A DNA stretch of 64,000 nt. Source: Neobacillus nitrireducens (GTDB taxonomy: Bacteria; Bacillota; Bacilli; Bacillales; Cytobacillaceae). Below are positions 56,068 to 64,000 of the stretch, in pieces (the stretch's first letter is position 1; each line of letters begins with the position of its first letter). The stretch lies in NCBI RefSeq assembly GCF_030915405.1, contig NZ_CP133262.1:4046501-4110500 (forward strand). The letters are read 5' to 3'. The position numbers were made by a program, and so were the translations under genes. The notes under the pieces are model-generated. The model did not search any database. It saw only the letters and a list, made by a program, of their open reading frames with translations, and had not been told where the DNA came from.

Positions 56068-56179
56068 CAACACTCCCTTTCACGTTTCCTCTTCCATTTT
56101 AATATGAAACATAGTAAATTAAAAACAATGTGCGAAATAAATAATTTCGTTTAAAGTAAAATAAATGGAGGAATGATAT

Positions 56180-56920
56180 ATGAGGAAGAATGTGCAAATT
56201 CTTTTTACATTATTGACGATTGTTTTAGTTTTGGCTGCTTGTGGGACAAGCACTAAGAAAGAAGAAACCATACAGAAAACTACTACACAAAAAACGGAAC
56301 AGACGGAAGGGGACCAACAAGTGGGAAATAATGTTTATCCTCAACTTTCAACCGAGGTTTCCAAAGATGAAAAGCTGATAGAAATGGAAACGTCGATGGG
56401 TACCATTAAAATCAAATTATTCCCTGAGTATGCACCAAAAGCTGTTGAAAACTTTGTAAAACACAGTGAGGAAGGCTACTATGATGGACTGATTTTTCAC
56501 AGAGTCATTAAGGATTTCATGATTCAGGGCGGTGACCCTAATGGAAATGGAACTGGCGGGGAAAGCATTTACGGAAAGCCTTTTGAAGATGAGTTTTCAA
56601 AAAATCTATATAATCTGCGCGGAGCGTTATCAATGGCCAATTCAGGTGCCAACACAAATGGCAGTCAGTTTTTTATCGTTCAAAGCAGCTCGCTTGACCC
56701 AGCAATGAAGGATGAAATGGACAAGGCTGGCTATCCAAAAGAAATAATTGACGCTTATAATAAAAATGGCGGAACTCCATGGCTGGATCATCGTCATACT
56801 GTGTTTGGCCAAGTGATTGAGGGCATGGATATCGTTGACAAAATTGCCAGTGCATCAGTTGGTGCCCAAGATAAACCAGAAAAAGATATTACCATTAAAG
56901 ATATTAAGATTTTAAAATAA
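56180..56920 (+). CDS. Secreted cyclophilin-type peptidyl-prolyl isomerase lipoprotein
   Basis: A 246-residue lipoprotein: lipobox LAAC (Cys21), a Thr/Lys/Gln-rich linker to about residue 60, then a cyclophilin domain. The domain has [20 protein letters not shown] (catalytic Arg), [11 protein letters not shown] and [20 protein letters not shown]. It should catalyse proline isomerisation of exported proteins outside the membrane. GGAGG precedes the ATG. Confidence 0.9.
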   Translation: MRKNVQILFTLLTIVLVLAACGTSTKKEETIQKTTTQKTEQTEGDQQVGNNVYPQLSTEVSKDEKLIEMETSMGTIKIKLFPEYAPKAVENFVKHSEEGYYDGLIFHRVIKDFMIQGGDPNGNGTGGESIYGKPFEDEFSKNLYNLRGALSMANSGANTNGSQFFIVQSSSLDPAMKDEMDKAGYPKEIIDAYNKNGGTPWLDHRHTVFGQVIEGMDIVDKIASASVGAQDKPEKDITIKDIKILK

Positions 56921-57009
56921 AGCCATGCAAATTCATAAACTGGAACGAAACATTTTTTGTTGCTATAATTAACTATTAGAGCATTCCTTGATAGAAAGGG
57001 AGAAGAAAA

Positions 57010-57219
57010 ATGTTCCAATCCTTGGTACTTTCCTTGTTTTTATACTTTCCAGAAGATAAATCAGAATATATTCCTGCTGCGATTACCTTTGTGATTTTTT
57101 TAATTGGAGCCTTACTAACGATGAGATTAATCATTGTCGTCTCTAAACGAGAGGCCCAGAAAGCAAAACAATTAGAAGAACAATTAAAAAATCAGCAGCC
57201 ACCCCAAAGGAACAGTTAA
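57010..57219 (+). CDS. Small single-pass membrane protein
   Basis: A 69-residue protein: short extracytoplasmic N-terminus, one hydrophobic helix (IPAAITFVIFLIGALLTMRL), then a charged coiled-coil-like tail ending in a Gln/Pro-rich segment. AAAGGGAGAAG precedes the ATG. Not recognised as a known family. The stop codon is within the terminator stem. Confidence 0.7.
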   Translation: MFQSLVLSLFLYFPEDKSEYIPAAITFVIFLIGALLTMRLIIVVSKREAQKAKQLEEQLKNQQPPQRNS

Positions 57220-57240
57220 CATCCAACTGTTCCTTTTCTT
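57206..57240 (+). terminator. Terminator overlapping the small membrane protein stop
   Basis: AAAGGAACAGTT (57206-57217) and AACTGTTCCTTT (57225-57236), T-rich tail; the TAA at 57217-57219 begins inside the left arm. Confidence 0.9.
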
Positions 57241-57313
57241 TATGTTTAGTGAGGATAAAGGAAGTGCTAAATGTCCATACTAAGTGCAAATTGTCTAGTG
57301 TGGGGGTATACAT

Positions 57314-57856
57314 ATGAAGAAAAGCTGGTTAATGATTCCACTGCTCCTTCTGGCAGGTTGTATGGAAGAAGAAGTAAAAAAAGTGGATGTGGAAATGTTT
57401 AATAGCGTGGGAGATTCGCTTGGTAAAGTAAAGGTGGCTGAGCAAGCTAAGGGCGTGAAGCTAACCGGTGATTTAAAAGGCCTCCCTGCAGGGGAGCATG
57501 CAATTCATATTCATGATGGCGGGAAATGCCAAGCCCCGGAATTTAAATCAGCAGGCAACCATTTTAACCCTGAGAATAAGGAACATGGACTTCTCCATCC
57601 AAAAGGTGCTCATGCCGGCGATTTGCCAAATTTAATCGTTGAGGATGATGGGTCTGTTAAGATAGATTTAATGGCACCTAGTGTCACCTTAAAAAGTGGA
57701 AAAACCTCTTTGTTTACAAAAGCAGGAACGTCGATTGTGATTGACGAAGGAAAAGATGATGGCATGACACAACCCGCAGGGGACTCCGGCAAACGGATTG
57801 CCTGTGGTGATATCTCCAAAAATAAAAAGCCAGGTCAAAAGAAAGCACAAGATTAA
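57314..57856 (+). CDS. Cu/Zn superoxide dismutase-like lipoprotein, one copper ligand replaced
   Basis: A 180-residue lipoprotein (lipobox LAGC, Cys16) with the SodC fold: [13 protein letters not shown] (two His), GNHFNP (His), [16 protein letters not shown] (zinc ligands) and [12 protein letters not shown]. At the usual fourth copper ligand (VVIHE or similar) the sequence reads [12 protein letters not shown], with Asp for His. It is similar to B. subtilis YojM, which also lacks copper ligands. Dismutase activity is therefore doubtful. Confidence 0.85.
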   Translation: MKKSWLMIPLLLLAGCMEEEVKKVDVEMFNSVGDSLGKVKVAEQAKGVKLTGDLKGLPAGEHAIHIHDGGKCQAPEFKSAGNHFNPENKEHGLLHPKGAHAGDLPNLIVEDDGSVKIDLMAPSVTLKSGKTSLFTKAGTSIVIDEGKDDGMTQPAGDSGKRIACGDISKNKKPGQKKAQD

Positions 57857-57955
57857 TTGAATTGCCAAGAATATATTTCCTATATAGGTAGGAATCTAAA
57901 CGAATCCTAAAAGTGGACATACACTAGCATGGAGACTATTTAGGAGGCGAATTAA

Positions 57956-58426
57956 ATGGAAAAAAGACAATTCTTTGGAGGATTTCCGGGACAACCTGGT
58001 TACCCACAAATGGGAGGATTTCAGCAACCAGGCTACCCGCAAATGGGAGGATACCAGCAACCAGGCTACCCGCAAATGGGAGGATACCATCACCCAGGCT
58101 ATCCACAGATGATGGGCGGCCAGCAGCAACATGGGTACCCATACCACGGCTACCCGCAAATGATGGGCGGACAGCATTCAGGATTCCCACAAGGCATGGG
58201 CGGGTTTCCGCAAATGATGGGCGGACAGCATTCAGGATTTCCGCAAGGCATGGGTGGATTCCCGCAAATGATGGGCGGACAGCAATCAGGATTCCAGCAA
58301 GGCATGGGTGGGTTTCCGCAAATGACAGGCGGACAGCAATCAGGATTCCCACAAGGAATGGGCGGCTTCCAGCAAGGTGGGCAAAAACCACCAACTAAAC
58401 CCACACAACGTAAAGAAAAGAAATAA
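57956..58426 (+). CDS. GYPQM/GGQQSGFPQ tandem-repeat protein
   Basis: A 156-residue protein almost wholly made of repeats: first an 11-residue unit (about GGYQQPGYPQM, three to four copies), then an 18-residue unit (about GGQHSGFPQGMGGFPQMM, four copies). A basic tail KPPTKPTQRKEKK closes it. The DNA repeats are 33 and 54 bases. It has no signal peptide and almost no charge until the tail. AGGAGGCG precedes the ATG. It resembles structural surface or coat proteins, but I do not recognise a family. Confidence 0.7.
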   Translation: MEKRQFFGGFPGQPGYPQMGGFQQPGYPQMGGYQQPGYPQMGGYHHPGYPQMMGGQQQHGYPYHGYPQMMGGQHSGFPQGMGGFPQMMGGQHSGFPQGMGGFPQMMGGQQSGFQQGMGGFPQMTGGQQSGFPQGMGGFQQGGQKPPTKPTQRKEKK

Positions 58427-58453
58427 CAACCAGGATATTATATATTAAAGACG

Positions 58454-58482
58454 AACTGTTCCTTCCGAGGGGACAGTTTTTG
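58454..58482 (+). terminator. Terminator after the repeat protein
   Basis: AACTGT-CC and GG-ACAGTT arms with one bulge each and a T5 tail. Confidence 0.8.
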
Positions 58483-58554
58483 TTTTCGCTTGATTTATTT
58501 TCTTTTTTTCCAGACAATATGTTTATAAATAAATATAGGAGTGTACATACAAAC

Positions 58555-59751
58555 ATGGAGAACAAGCTGTATTATCAAGATGCATACATAAAAACTTTTA
58601 AAGCAAAGGTGGTAAAACAAGCGCAGGATTCTGCCGGCAATTGGTATGTTTGTTTGGATCAGACCGCCTTTTATCCAACAGGTGGCGGGCAGCCGCACGA
58701 CATAGGAACCCTTGCTAATCAACACGTCATCAATGTTGAAGAAATCGATGGGGAAATCCGTCATTACCTCGGCACCCCATTCCAAGACCCTAAAAAGGAA
58801 ATAGCAGGTACGATTGATTGGGAGAGACGTTTTGACCATATGCAGCAGCACGCTGGACAGCATCTTTTATCGGCGGCGTTTGACCAGTTATTTGAGTACA
58901 GAACCGTTGGGTTCCATTTAGGGGCAGAAATCCTTACGATTGATTTAGAGACGGAAGTTCTTACCGAGCACCAAGTTCAAAAAGCTGAAGAAATGGCTAA
59001 CCAAATCATCATTGAAAACAGACCAATCGAGGTTAAATGGGTGACGGAAGAAGAATTGTCGCAATATCCGTTACGAAAAGAGACAAAGGTTAAAGACGAC
59101 ATTCGACTGGTTATCATTCCAGAGTTTGATTATAACGGCTGCGGCGGGACACACCCAAAGGCTACTGGAGAGGTTAGTTCGGTAAAAGTATTGGATTGGG
59201 AAAGACAAAAGAAAAAAGTGCGTGTCCAATTTGTTTGTGGAAAACGAGTAACGAAGCAGTTTCAGCAAAAGCAACAGGTGCTATTAGAATTAACCAAAAT
59301 ACTTAATGCTCCGGAAAAAGAAATGGAACAAGCAGTTCTTCGCCTTCTTGAAAGTAATAAAACATTAGAAAAAACCCTTGAACAAGCACAGGAAAATCTG
59401 CTCCAATATGAGGCGAAGGAATTACTGGCGAGAAGTAACGTGGATGACAGGAAACTCGTTCGTGAAGTATTTCAAAACCGTACCATTCAAGAGCTGCAGA
59501 AACTAGCGCGGATTATTACTACTGAAGATGAAACTGCGATGGTCTACTTCGTGTCACAAAATGAAAATCGGCTGCAGGTCGTTTGTGCAAGGGGAACAGC
59601 TGGAACTGGAAGTATGAAGAAAGTAGTTTCCGCTGCCCTTCCACTCATTAACGGAAAGGGGGGTGGAAACGACGCCTTTGCCCAAGGTGGCGGTGACGCT
59701 CTGATGTCAGGGGAGCAAATGTTGCAACATCTAGTGGAAAATGTATATTAA
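58555..59751 (+). CDS. AlaX-type alanyl-tRNA editing protein with DHHA1 domain
   Basis: A 398-residue free-standing editing protein related to the C-terminal part of AlaRS. The N-terminal segment has QTAFYPTGGGQPHD; zinc ligands are MQQHAGQHLL (HxxxH) and GCGGTHPKATGEV (CxxxH). A coiled coil (residues about 255-305) and the DHHA1-type C-terminus GKGGGNDAFAQGGG follow. It removes Ser or Gly mischarged on tRNA-Ala. The ATG at 58555 gives the conserved start; AGGAG is somewhat far upstream. Confidence 0.88.
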   Translation: MENKLYYQDAYIKTFKAKVVKQAQDSAGNWYVCLDQTAFYPTGGGQPHDIGTLANQHVINVEEIDGEIRHYLGTPFQDPKKEIAGTIDWERRFDHMQQHAGQHLLSAAFDQLFEYRTVGFHLGAEILTIDLETEVLTEHQVQKAEEMANQIIIENRPIEVKWVTEEELSQYPLRKETKVKDDIRLVIIPEFDYNGCGGTHPKATGEVSSVKVLDWERQKKKVRVQFVCGKRVTKQFQQKQQVLLELTKILNAPEKEMEQAVLRLLESNKTLEKTLEQAQENLLQYEAKELLARSNVDDRKLVREVFQNRTIQELQKLARIITTEDETAMVYFVSQNENRLQVVCARGTAGTGSMKKVVSAALPLINGKGGGNDAFAQGGGDALMSGEQMLQHLVENVY

Positions 59752-59762
59752 TCTGAAAAATA

Positions 59763-59798
59763 CAGTCCTCCCATCCCGGAAGGACTGATTTTTTTTAT
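59763..59798. terminator. Bidirectional terminator between alaX-like and phosphorylase genes
   Basis: CAGTCCTCC and GGAAGGACTG pair with one bulge; T8 on the plus strand and TATTTTT on the minus strand. Confidence 0.85.
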
Positions 59799-62077
59799 TC
59801 AATAATAATTGCTGCTCCTCTTTCAAGAGGATAGGTTTGATCGAAGACCCTTACCGATAAGGGTTCCCCATAGAGCAGAATAATTTTGGTCTGTTTCTCT
59901 CCTACGTCTAAATGTAATTTACGGCCTTGGTATTGAATGGAGAATCGATACCCTTGCCATTTATCCGGTAATTGAGGCCGGAACGAAATTCCCTCTTCTT
60001 TGATCCGTAAACCGGCAAAACCATAAACAATTGCTAGCCACGTGCCACCCATATTCGCCATGTGGAGGCCATCCTTTGTATTTCCATGGGTATTGTCTAA
60101 ATCCAATCTTGCTGTTTCAAGAAAGTAATCATAGGCTTTTTGTTTAAGCCCAAGTTTTGATGCCATAATACTAAAAATACAAGAGGATAAGGAAGAATCA
60201 TGGGTCGTTATATTTTCATAATAATCGAAAGACTTCCTGATTGTATCTAATTCTTGCTCATCCTCTAATAAAAAGTGAGCTAAAACCGTATCCGCTTGTT
60301 TACAGACTTGGTGCCGGTATAATACAAGCGGATGATAGTGCAATAGAAGCGGGAAATGGTCTTTGGGTGTATTTTGCAAATCCCAGACTGCTTTCTGTAA
60401 AAATGTATCATCTTGTGGATTAATGCCAAGTTGTTCGTTATAAGGTAAATACATCTGCTCCGCTGCCCGTTTCCAAAATTCTACCTCTTGTTTATGTAAG
60501 CCGATTTTCAGCCGTAGTTTGGCAAGATGCGCCGAATCGATAGACTCCAACAAATAATAGCATTTAGCGGCCCACAATAAGTTATACTTGGCCATTACAT
60601 TTGTAAAGTAGTTGTTGTTAACGATGCATGTGTATTCATCAGGTCCGGTTACGGCATCAATTTTAAAGCAATCTCCATCAAAATGACCTGTATCGGCCCA
60701 AAGTCTTGCGGTCTCAAAAAGTACCTCCGCACCGCATTCTTTGATAAAAGAAAAATCTCCGCTGACGAGATAATACTGGATAAAGCTATAGGCGATATCG
60801 GCACTGATATGGTATTGTGCGGACCCTGATGGAAAGTAGGAAGAACATTCCGTTCCAGTGATTGTTCTCCATGGGTATAAGGCTCCTTTTTGATGACCCA
60901 TTTCTTTGGCATGTTGTCTTGCCTGATCGAGGATGGAATAGCGATAGAAAAGTAGATTTTTCGCTAGTTCCGGCTTTGTCATTAAAAAAACGGGCAGGAT
61001 ATATATTTCTGTATCCCAAAAATAGTGACCTTCGTATCCTTCTCCAGATAAACCTTTTGCTGCAATATTGGAAAAATGATCCCGGCCTGTTGATTGTAAA
61101 AGGTGAAATAAATTAAACCTAATCCCTTCTTGCAGGTCCGCGTCTCCAGTAATCTCTATGTCTGCATCATTCCAGAAATCGTTTAAATAAATTTCCTGCT
61201 CCATTGAAAATTGTCGGAAATGTTTATCAGCAAGTTTAGTTTGTAACAGAAAAGCAGAAGCAGCTAAGTCATCTCCGTGTCTTAATGTATCTACGAAGAT
61301 GCTTTTTTTCTCGAAGGTTGCATGGTCAGCGAATTGGAAGGTGAATTCAGATTCGATTGCATTCGTCGTAAGATCATTGATCTGATTATAGTGCTGGCTA
61401 AGATGGTATGAAGCAGCACAAGCCGTTTTCAGCTTGGTTGAGGAGGTTTCACACTCGACGTAGGAAATAGTCTCCGTTTGCTGTACATCTGTTACCGTTA
61501 ATAGATTCGCGTGACCTGAGGATACGCGGGGGTCAGCATTGTCGACATAATTGGCTACATTGCCATTCAAGGTTGACACGATTCTAACCGGTCCTTGAAA
61601 GTTATCCGATTCAATATCGATGTATTGTAGAAAGACTTCCTTATCACGGAATGATACTAACCGTTTAAAGGTTAAGTTTATCCTCTTCCCCTTAGGTGAG
61701 TGCCATTCGTACGTCCTTTCTGAGTAGCCTTTATCAAAATACAGATACCGTCCATTCCATGGGAATTTTCCTTCCTCGAGACAAAAGCGTTCTTCTTCCT
61801 GTTCTCCCCCGAAATAAATTGAAATCGATTGGGGATCGATGACGTTTAAAAGCTTTTGCTGTGTTTCAGGGAATGCATAGAGTTTTTCTCCATAAGAGAT
61901 AGGGACACTATCGTGAAAAGCATTTAAATAGGTACCCCGGATGGTAGTTTGAAACTCGGGCACACCTTCTTCGTAATTGCCACGGACGCCAAGATAACCA
62001 TTTCCAGTGAAAAATAGACTCTCATCAATAAGCGCTTGGTCTGGATCCTGTATATATGAACTTATTTTCCAAGACAT
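59795..62077 (-). CDS. Glycoside hydrolase family 65 disaccharide phosphorylase
   Basis: A 760-residue GH65 enzyme. N-terminal beta-sandwich, then an (alpha/alpha)6 catalytic barrel with HYFWDTEIYILPVF and the general acid Glu in AVTGPDEYTCIVNN (about residue 480). HGNTKDGLHMANMGGTW binds phosphate. The group cleaves maltose, kojibiose, trehalose or nigerose with phosphate; maltose phosphorylase is the likeliest given the MalFG-like permeases. The ATG at 62077 after GAGGTG is preferred to one at 62095. Confidence 0.85.
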   Translation of the reverse strand: MSWKISSYIQDPDQALIDESLFFTGNGYLGVRGNYEEGVPEFQTTIRGTYLNAFHDSVPISYGEKLYAFPETQQKLLNVIDPQSISIYFGGEQEEERFCLEEGKFPWNGRYLYFDKGYSERTYEWHSPKGKRINLTFKRLVSFRDKEVFLQYIDIESDNFQGPVRIVSTLNGNVANYVDNADPRVSSGHANLLTVTDVQQTETISYVECETSSTKLKTACAASYHLSQHYNQINDLTTNAIESEFTFQFADHATFEKKSIFVDTLRHGDDLAASAFLLQTKLADKHFRQFSMEQEIYLNDFWNDADIEITGDADLQEGIRFNLFHLLQSTGRDHFSNIAAKGLSGEGYEGHYFWDTEIYILPVFLMTKPELAKNLLFYRYSILDQARQHAKEMGHQKGALYPWRTITGTECSSYFPSGSAQYHISADIAYSFIQYYLVSGDFSFIKECGAEVLFETARLWADTGHFDGDCFKIDAVTGPDEYTCIVNNNYFTNVMAKYNLLWAAKCYYLLESIDSAHLAKLRLKIGLHKQEVEFWKRAAEQMYLPYNEQLGINPQDDTFLQKAVWDLQNTPKDHFPLLLHYHPLVLYRHQVCKQADTVLAHFLLEDEQELDTIRKSFDYYENITTHDSSLSSCIFSIMASKLGLKQKAYDYFLETARLDLDNTHGNTKDGLHMANMGGTWLAIVYGFAGLRIKEEGISFRPQLPDKWQGYRFSIQYQGRKLHLDVGEKQTKIILLYGEPLSVRVFDQTYPLERGAAIIIE

Positions 62078-62096
62078 GTTGTACACCTCAATCATT

Positions 62097-62930
62097 TTAT
62101 TCTTTTACCCCGCCACTCGTTAATCCCGAGACAATCTGCCTTTGGAAGAAGAGGACGATAATCAGTGTCGGAATGGTTACAATTGCGGTTGCGGCCGCCA
62201 CTTGTCCCCAAAGGATCTCAAACTGTGTTCGCAAGAAGGATATCGCGACAGGGACGGTATGATATTCAGCGTTCGGGTTAAGAGTAATCGTTAATAAGAA
62301 TTCATTCCAGGCAGAAATAAAGGTAATAATGGCAGTTGTAAATACACCAGGTGCAGCCAATGGGAAAATAATCTTATATAAGGTTTGAAAGGTGGTGGCA
62401 CCATCCATTTTTGCTGATTCCTCGAGAGCAGAAGGGATTTGGTTAAAATGGGTGACGAGAATCCAAACAGCCATCGGTAACGTTATTGTTGAATATGGTA
62501 ATACCACAGCAAAAGAGTTTAATAGTTTTAAATTCAAAAATAAATTATAAATGGGACCTGTGATGATCATTTGCGGAAACATAGAAACTGCGAGTATCAA
62601 ACCTAAGAGAATATTCTTTCCCTTAAAATGAAAACGAGAGATAGCATAGGCCGAAAAGGTAGCGACAATTATGATATAGATGGTGGTTGTGGTCGCAACA
62701 ATAAAACTATTTTTTATCGAGTTTAAAATCCCTTTTTCAAACAAAATGGTCATATAGTTTTGGAAGGTTGGATCCTTGGGAATCACGCGAAACGCCCCTG
62801 TTCCAAAAATTTCACCTGATGTTTTAAAGGAGGTAATAAATACCCAGAAAAACGGGAAAACCATTGCGAACAAATAGAATACAACGACCACTCCAAAGGT
62901 TATCCATAGTTTTCTTTTAGATGTCTGCAT
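62097..62930 (-). CDS. MalG-type sugar ABC transporter permease
   Basis: A 277-residue carbohydrate permease with six helices and the EAA coupling loop EESAKMDGATTFQTLYKIIFPLAAPG. The C-terminus ends in the family SGGVKE. It pairs with the MalF-type subunit 13 bases upstream and should import a di- or oligosaccharide for the phosphorylase. Its ATPase is not in the window; such transporters often share MsmX. Confidence 0.88.
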   Translation of the reverse strand: MQTSKRKLWITFGVVVVFYLFAMVFPFFWVFITSFKTSGEIFGTGAFRVIPKDPTFQNYMTILFEKGILNSIKNSFIVATTTTIYIIIVATFSAYAISRFHFKGKNILLGLILAVSMFPQMIITGPIYNLFLNLKLLNSFAVVLPYSTITLPMAVWILVTHFNQIPSALEESAKMDGATTFQTLYKIIFPLAAPGVFTTAIITFISAWNEFLLTITLNPNAEYHTVPVAISFLRTQFEILWGQVAAATAIVTIPTLIIVLFFQRQIVSGLTSGGVKE

Positions 62931-62943
62931 ATTCTATCCCCCT

Positions 62944-63999
62944 TTAATTTTTCTCCATTAGGTTCGCACCCAGGAATTTCACAAATAAAATTGCGATACA
63001 GGCAACACACACAAACATTATCATGACAATGATCGAACCATAGCCAAAGTTGGTTTGTCCAAACATGACTTTATATGCATATATCGACATCGTTTCCGTT
63101 TCCCCGCCGGGACCGCCGCCTGTTAACACAAAAATGAGGTCGAAGACACGGAAGGCATCTAATGTTCGAAACAATAAGGCGACTAGAATGGATGGCTTTA
63201 AAAGCGGCAGGGTGACCTTGAAAAACGATTGGATCTTACTTGCTCCATCGATGGAGGCTGCTTCGTATAAGGAATGCGGAATGTTTTGCAAGCCCGCGAG
63301 TAATAATAAGGCCATATAAGGAGTGGTTTTCCACACATCTGCTAAAATGGTCGAGGCCATCGCACCCGAACCGCTCAGTAATAAATTTTGAGATTTGTCC
63401 ACGAGTCCTACCGCCTCAAAAAAATGAGCGACAATCCCGCTGCTTCCATTAAAAAGGTAACTCCACATTAGGGCAGCAACCGCTGTTGGGATTGCCCAAG
63501 GAATGAGCGAGGCAGTTCGAATCATCCCTTGACCGAAAATGGTTTTATTTAATACAAGTGCTAGACCTAATCCAAGAACAAGTTCAAAAAAGACGGATAA
63601 GACCGTAAAAAAGGACGTATTCCAAAGTGCGATACCAATCCGATTGTCAGATAAAACCTGCTTATATCCTTTCAAGCCGATAAAATTAGACGGGATGATA
63701 CTATTTTGCAAATCAGCAACTAATGCAGGAAGATCCTCTTTATGAATTAATTCATATTTTCCATTCAGTGCAGTAATGAGCATCTTTGCCTCTTTATGCA
63801 GGTTTTCAATTTCTGTCTTTTGCTGTTTGCTAATCTTAATAATACCTTTTTGATTGCTAAAATCTTTATCTACGGCTAAAAGCTCTGTTTTTAACTTAGA
63901 TACCTGCTCCTGATCTTGCTCGTTTGATATATTAGCCAAGTCTTCATCTAAAAACATGGCGATATACATTTGGGTTTCATTGAACAAGGAAACATTGAA
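62944..63999 (-). CDS. MalF-type sugar ABC transporter permease, 5' end outside window
   Basis: The frame is open to the right edge; a TTG at 63987 is an internal codon. The visible C-terminal part has five or so helices and the coupling loop YEAASIDGASKIQSFFKVTLPLLKPS. Before the core, about 110 residues of charged, coiled-coil-like sequence (DQEQVSKLKTELLAVDKDF, KISKQQKTEIENLHKEAKML) look like a large extracytoplasmic loop, analogous to the MalF P2 loop. The substrate is probably maltose/maltodextrin or a related glucoside. Confidence 0.85.
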   Translation of the reverse strand, partial: FNVSLFNETQMYIAMFLDEDLANISNEQDQEQVSKLKTELLAVDKDFSNQKGIIKISKQQKTEIENLHKEAKMLITALNGKYELIHKEDLPALVADLQNSIIPSNFIGLKGYKQVLSDNRIGIALWNTSFFTVLSVFFELVLGLGLALVLNKTIFGQGMIRTASLIPWAIPTAVAALMWSYLFNGSSGIVAHFFEAVGLVDKSQNLLLSGSGAMASTILADVWKTTPYMALLLLAGLQNIPHSLYEAASIDGASKIQSFFKVTLPLLKPSILVALLFRTLDAFRVFDLIFVLTGGGPGGETETMSIYAYKVMFGQTNFGYGSIIVMIMFVCVACIAILFVKFLGANLMEKN

Positions 64000-64000
64000 G

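Noticed and set aside
57896-58404. Long antisense frames across the tandem-repeat gene
   Set aside because: They arise because repetitive GC-richer DNA keeps several frames open; they lack ribosome sites, and the plus-strand frame has the AGGAGG and the sensible repeat protein.
63050-63745. Plus-strand frames opposite the MalF-type permease
   Set aside because: They are antisense shadows of an intact, conserved permease and have no ribosome sites.

Overview
The window is a low-GC Gram-positive, spore-forming chromosome segment. Gene content and order follow the yus-yun-yut-yum-yui blocks of Bacillus subtilis, with enough differences to suggest a relative such as Neobacillus, Mesobacillus or another environmental Bacillaceae. 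Support for this includes spore coat, spore-maturation and kinase-associated genes, GTG/TTG starts after strong AGGAGG sites, S-box riboswitches and Fur and FadR operators. Species assignment is inference.

Layout: the 3' end of a RodA/FtsW-type gene (1-881); a divergent, Fur-box-bearing siderophore-iron uptake locus (1157-6208); small spore coat genes and a 44-residue YuzL-like gene (6252-7332, minus); the fadN-fadA-fadE beta-oxidation operon (7537-13088) behind a FadR operator; yusI, gcvH, yusG, yusF, yusE and yusD (13280-15819); an S-box metY gene, then an S-box metNPQ methionine transporter (15904-20345); the sufCDSUB Fe-S operon (20728-25960); yunF-yunE-yunD-yunC-yunB and the convergent lytH (26218-31578); lipA (31781-32698); a 1.47-kb IS3-family insertion (32714-34181); a yut block (34416-43483) with spore lipoprotein, c-di-GMP phosphodiesterase, HAD phosphatase, PgpA-like, YutH, NifU-like, NDH-2-like and HesB proteins; a cargo-less Tn554-like transposon (about 43.5-47.35 kb); yumC and yumB (ndh); NUDIX, yuiA, yuiB, yuiC and pepA; two low-complexity repeat proteins; kapD/kapB; secreted cyclophilin and SOD-like lipoproteins; an AlaX-type editing protein; and a disaccharide phosphorylase with two sugar ABC permeases running off the right edge.

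Themes: sulfur, iron and cofactor supply dominate (metY, metNPQ, suf, sufU, NifU-like, HesB, lipA, gcvH, Fur-regulated uptake). Fe-S assembly feeds lipoyl synthase, whose product cofactor is carried by GcvH. The second theme is sporulation (coat proteins, yunB, lytH, kapB/kapD, yhcN-type lipoprotein).

Non-genic structure is the most unusual part. Two intergenic arrays have an exact or near-exact 21-bp period. A roughly 150-bp dispersed repeat abuts stop codons in a fixed orientation, with two full and two truncated copies. A pair of identical GGGGTC-T-GACCCC palindromes lies between fadN and fadA. Two unrelated mobile elements both appear to sit inside the loop of a host transcription-terminator hairpin. 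No rRNA, tRNA, CRISPR array or replication origin was seen.
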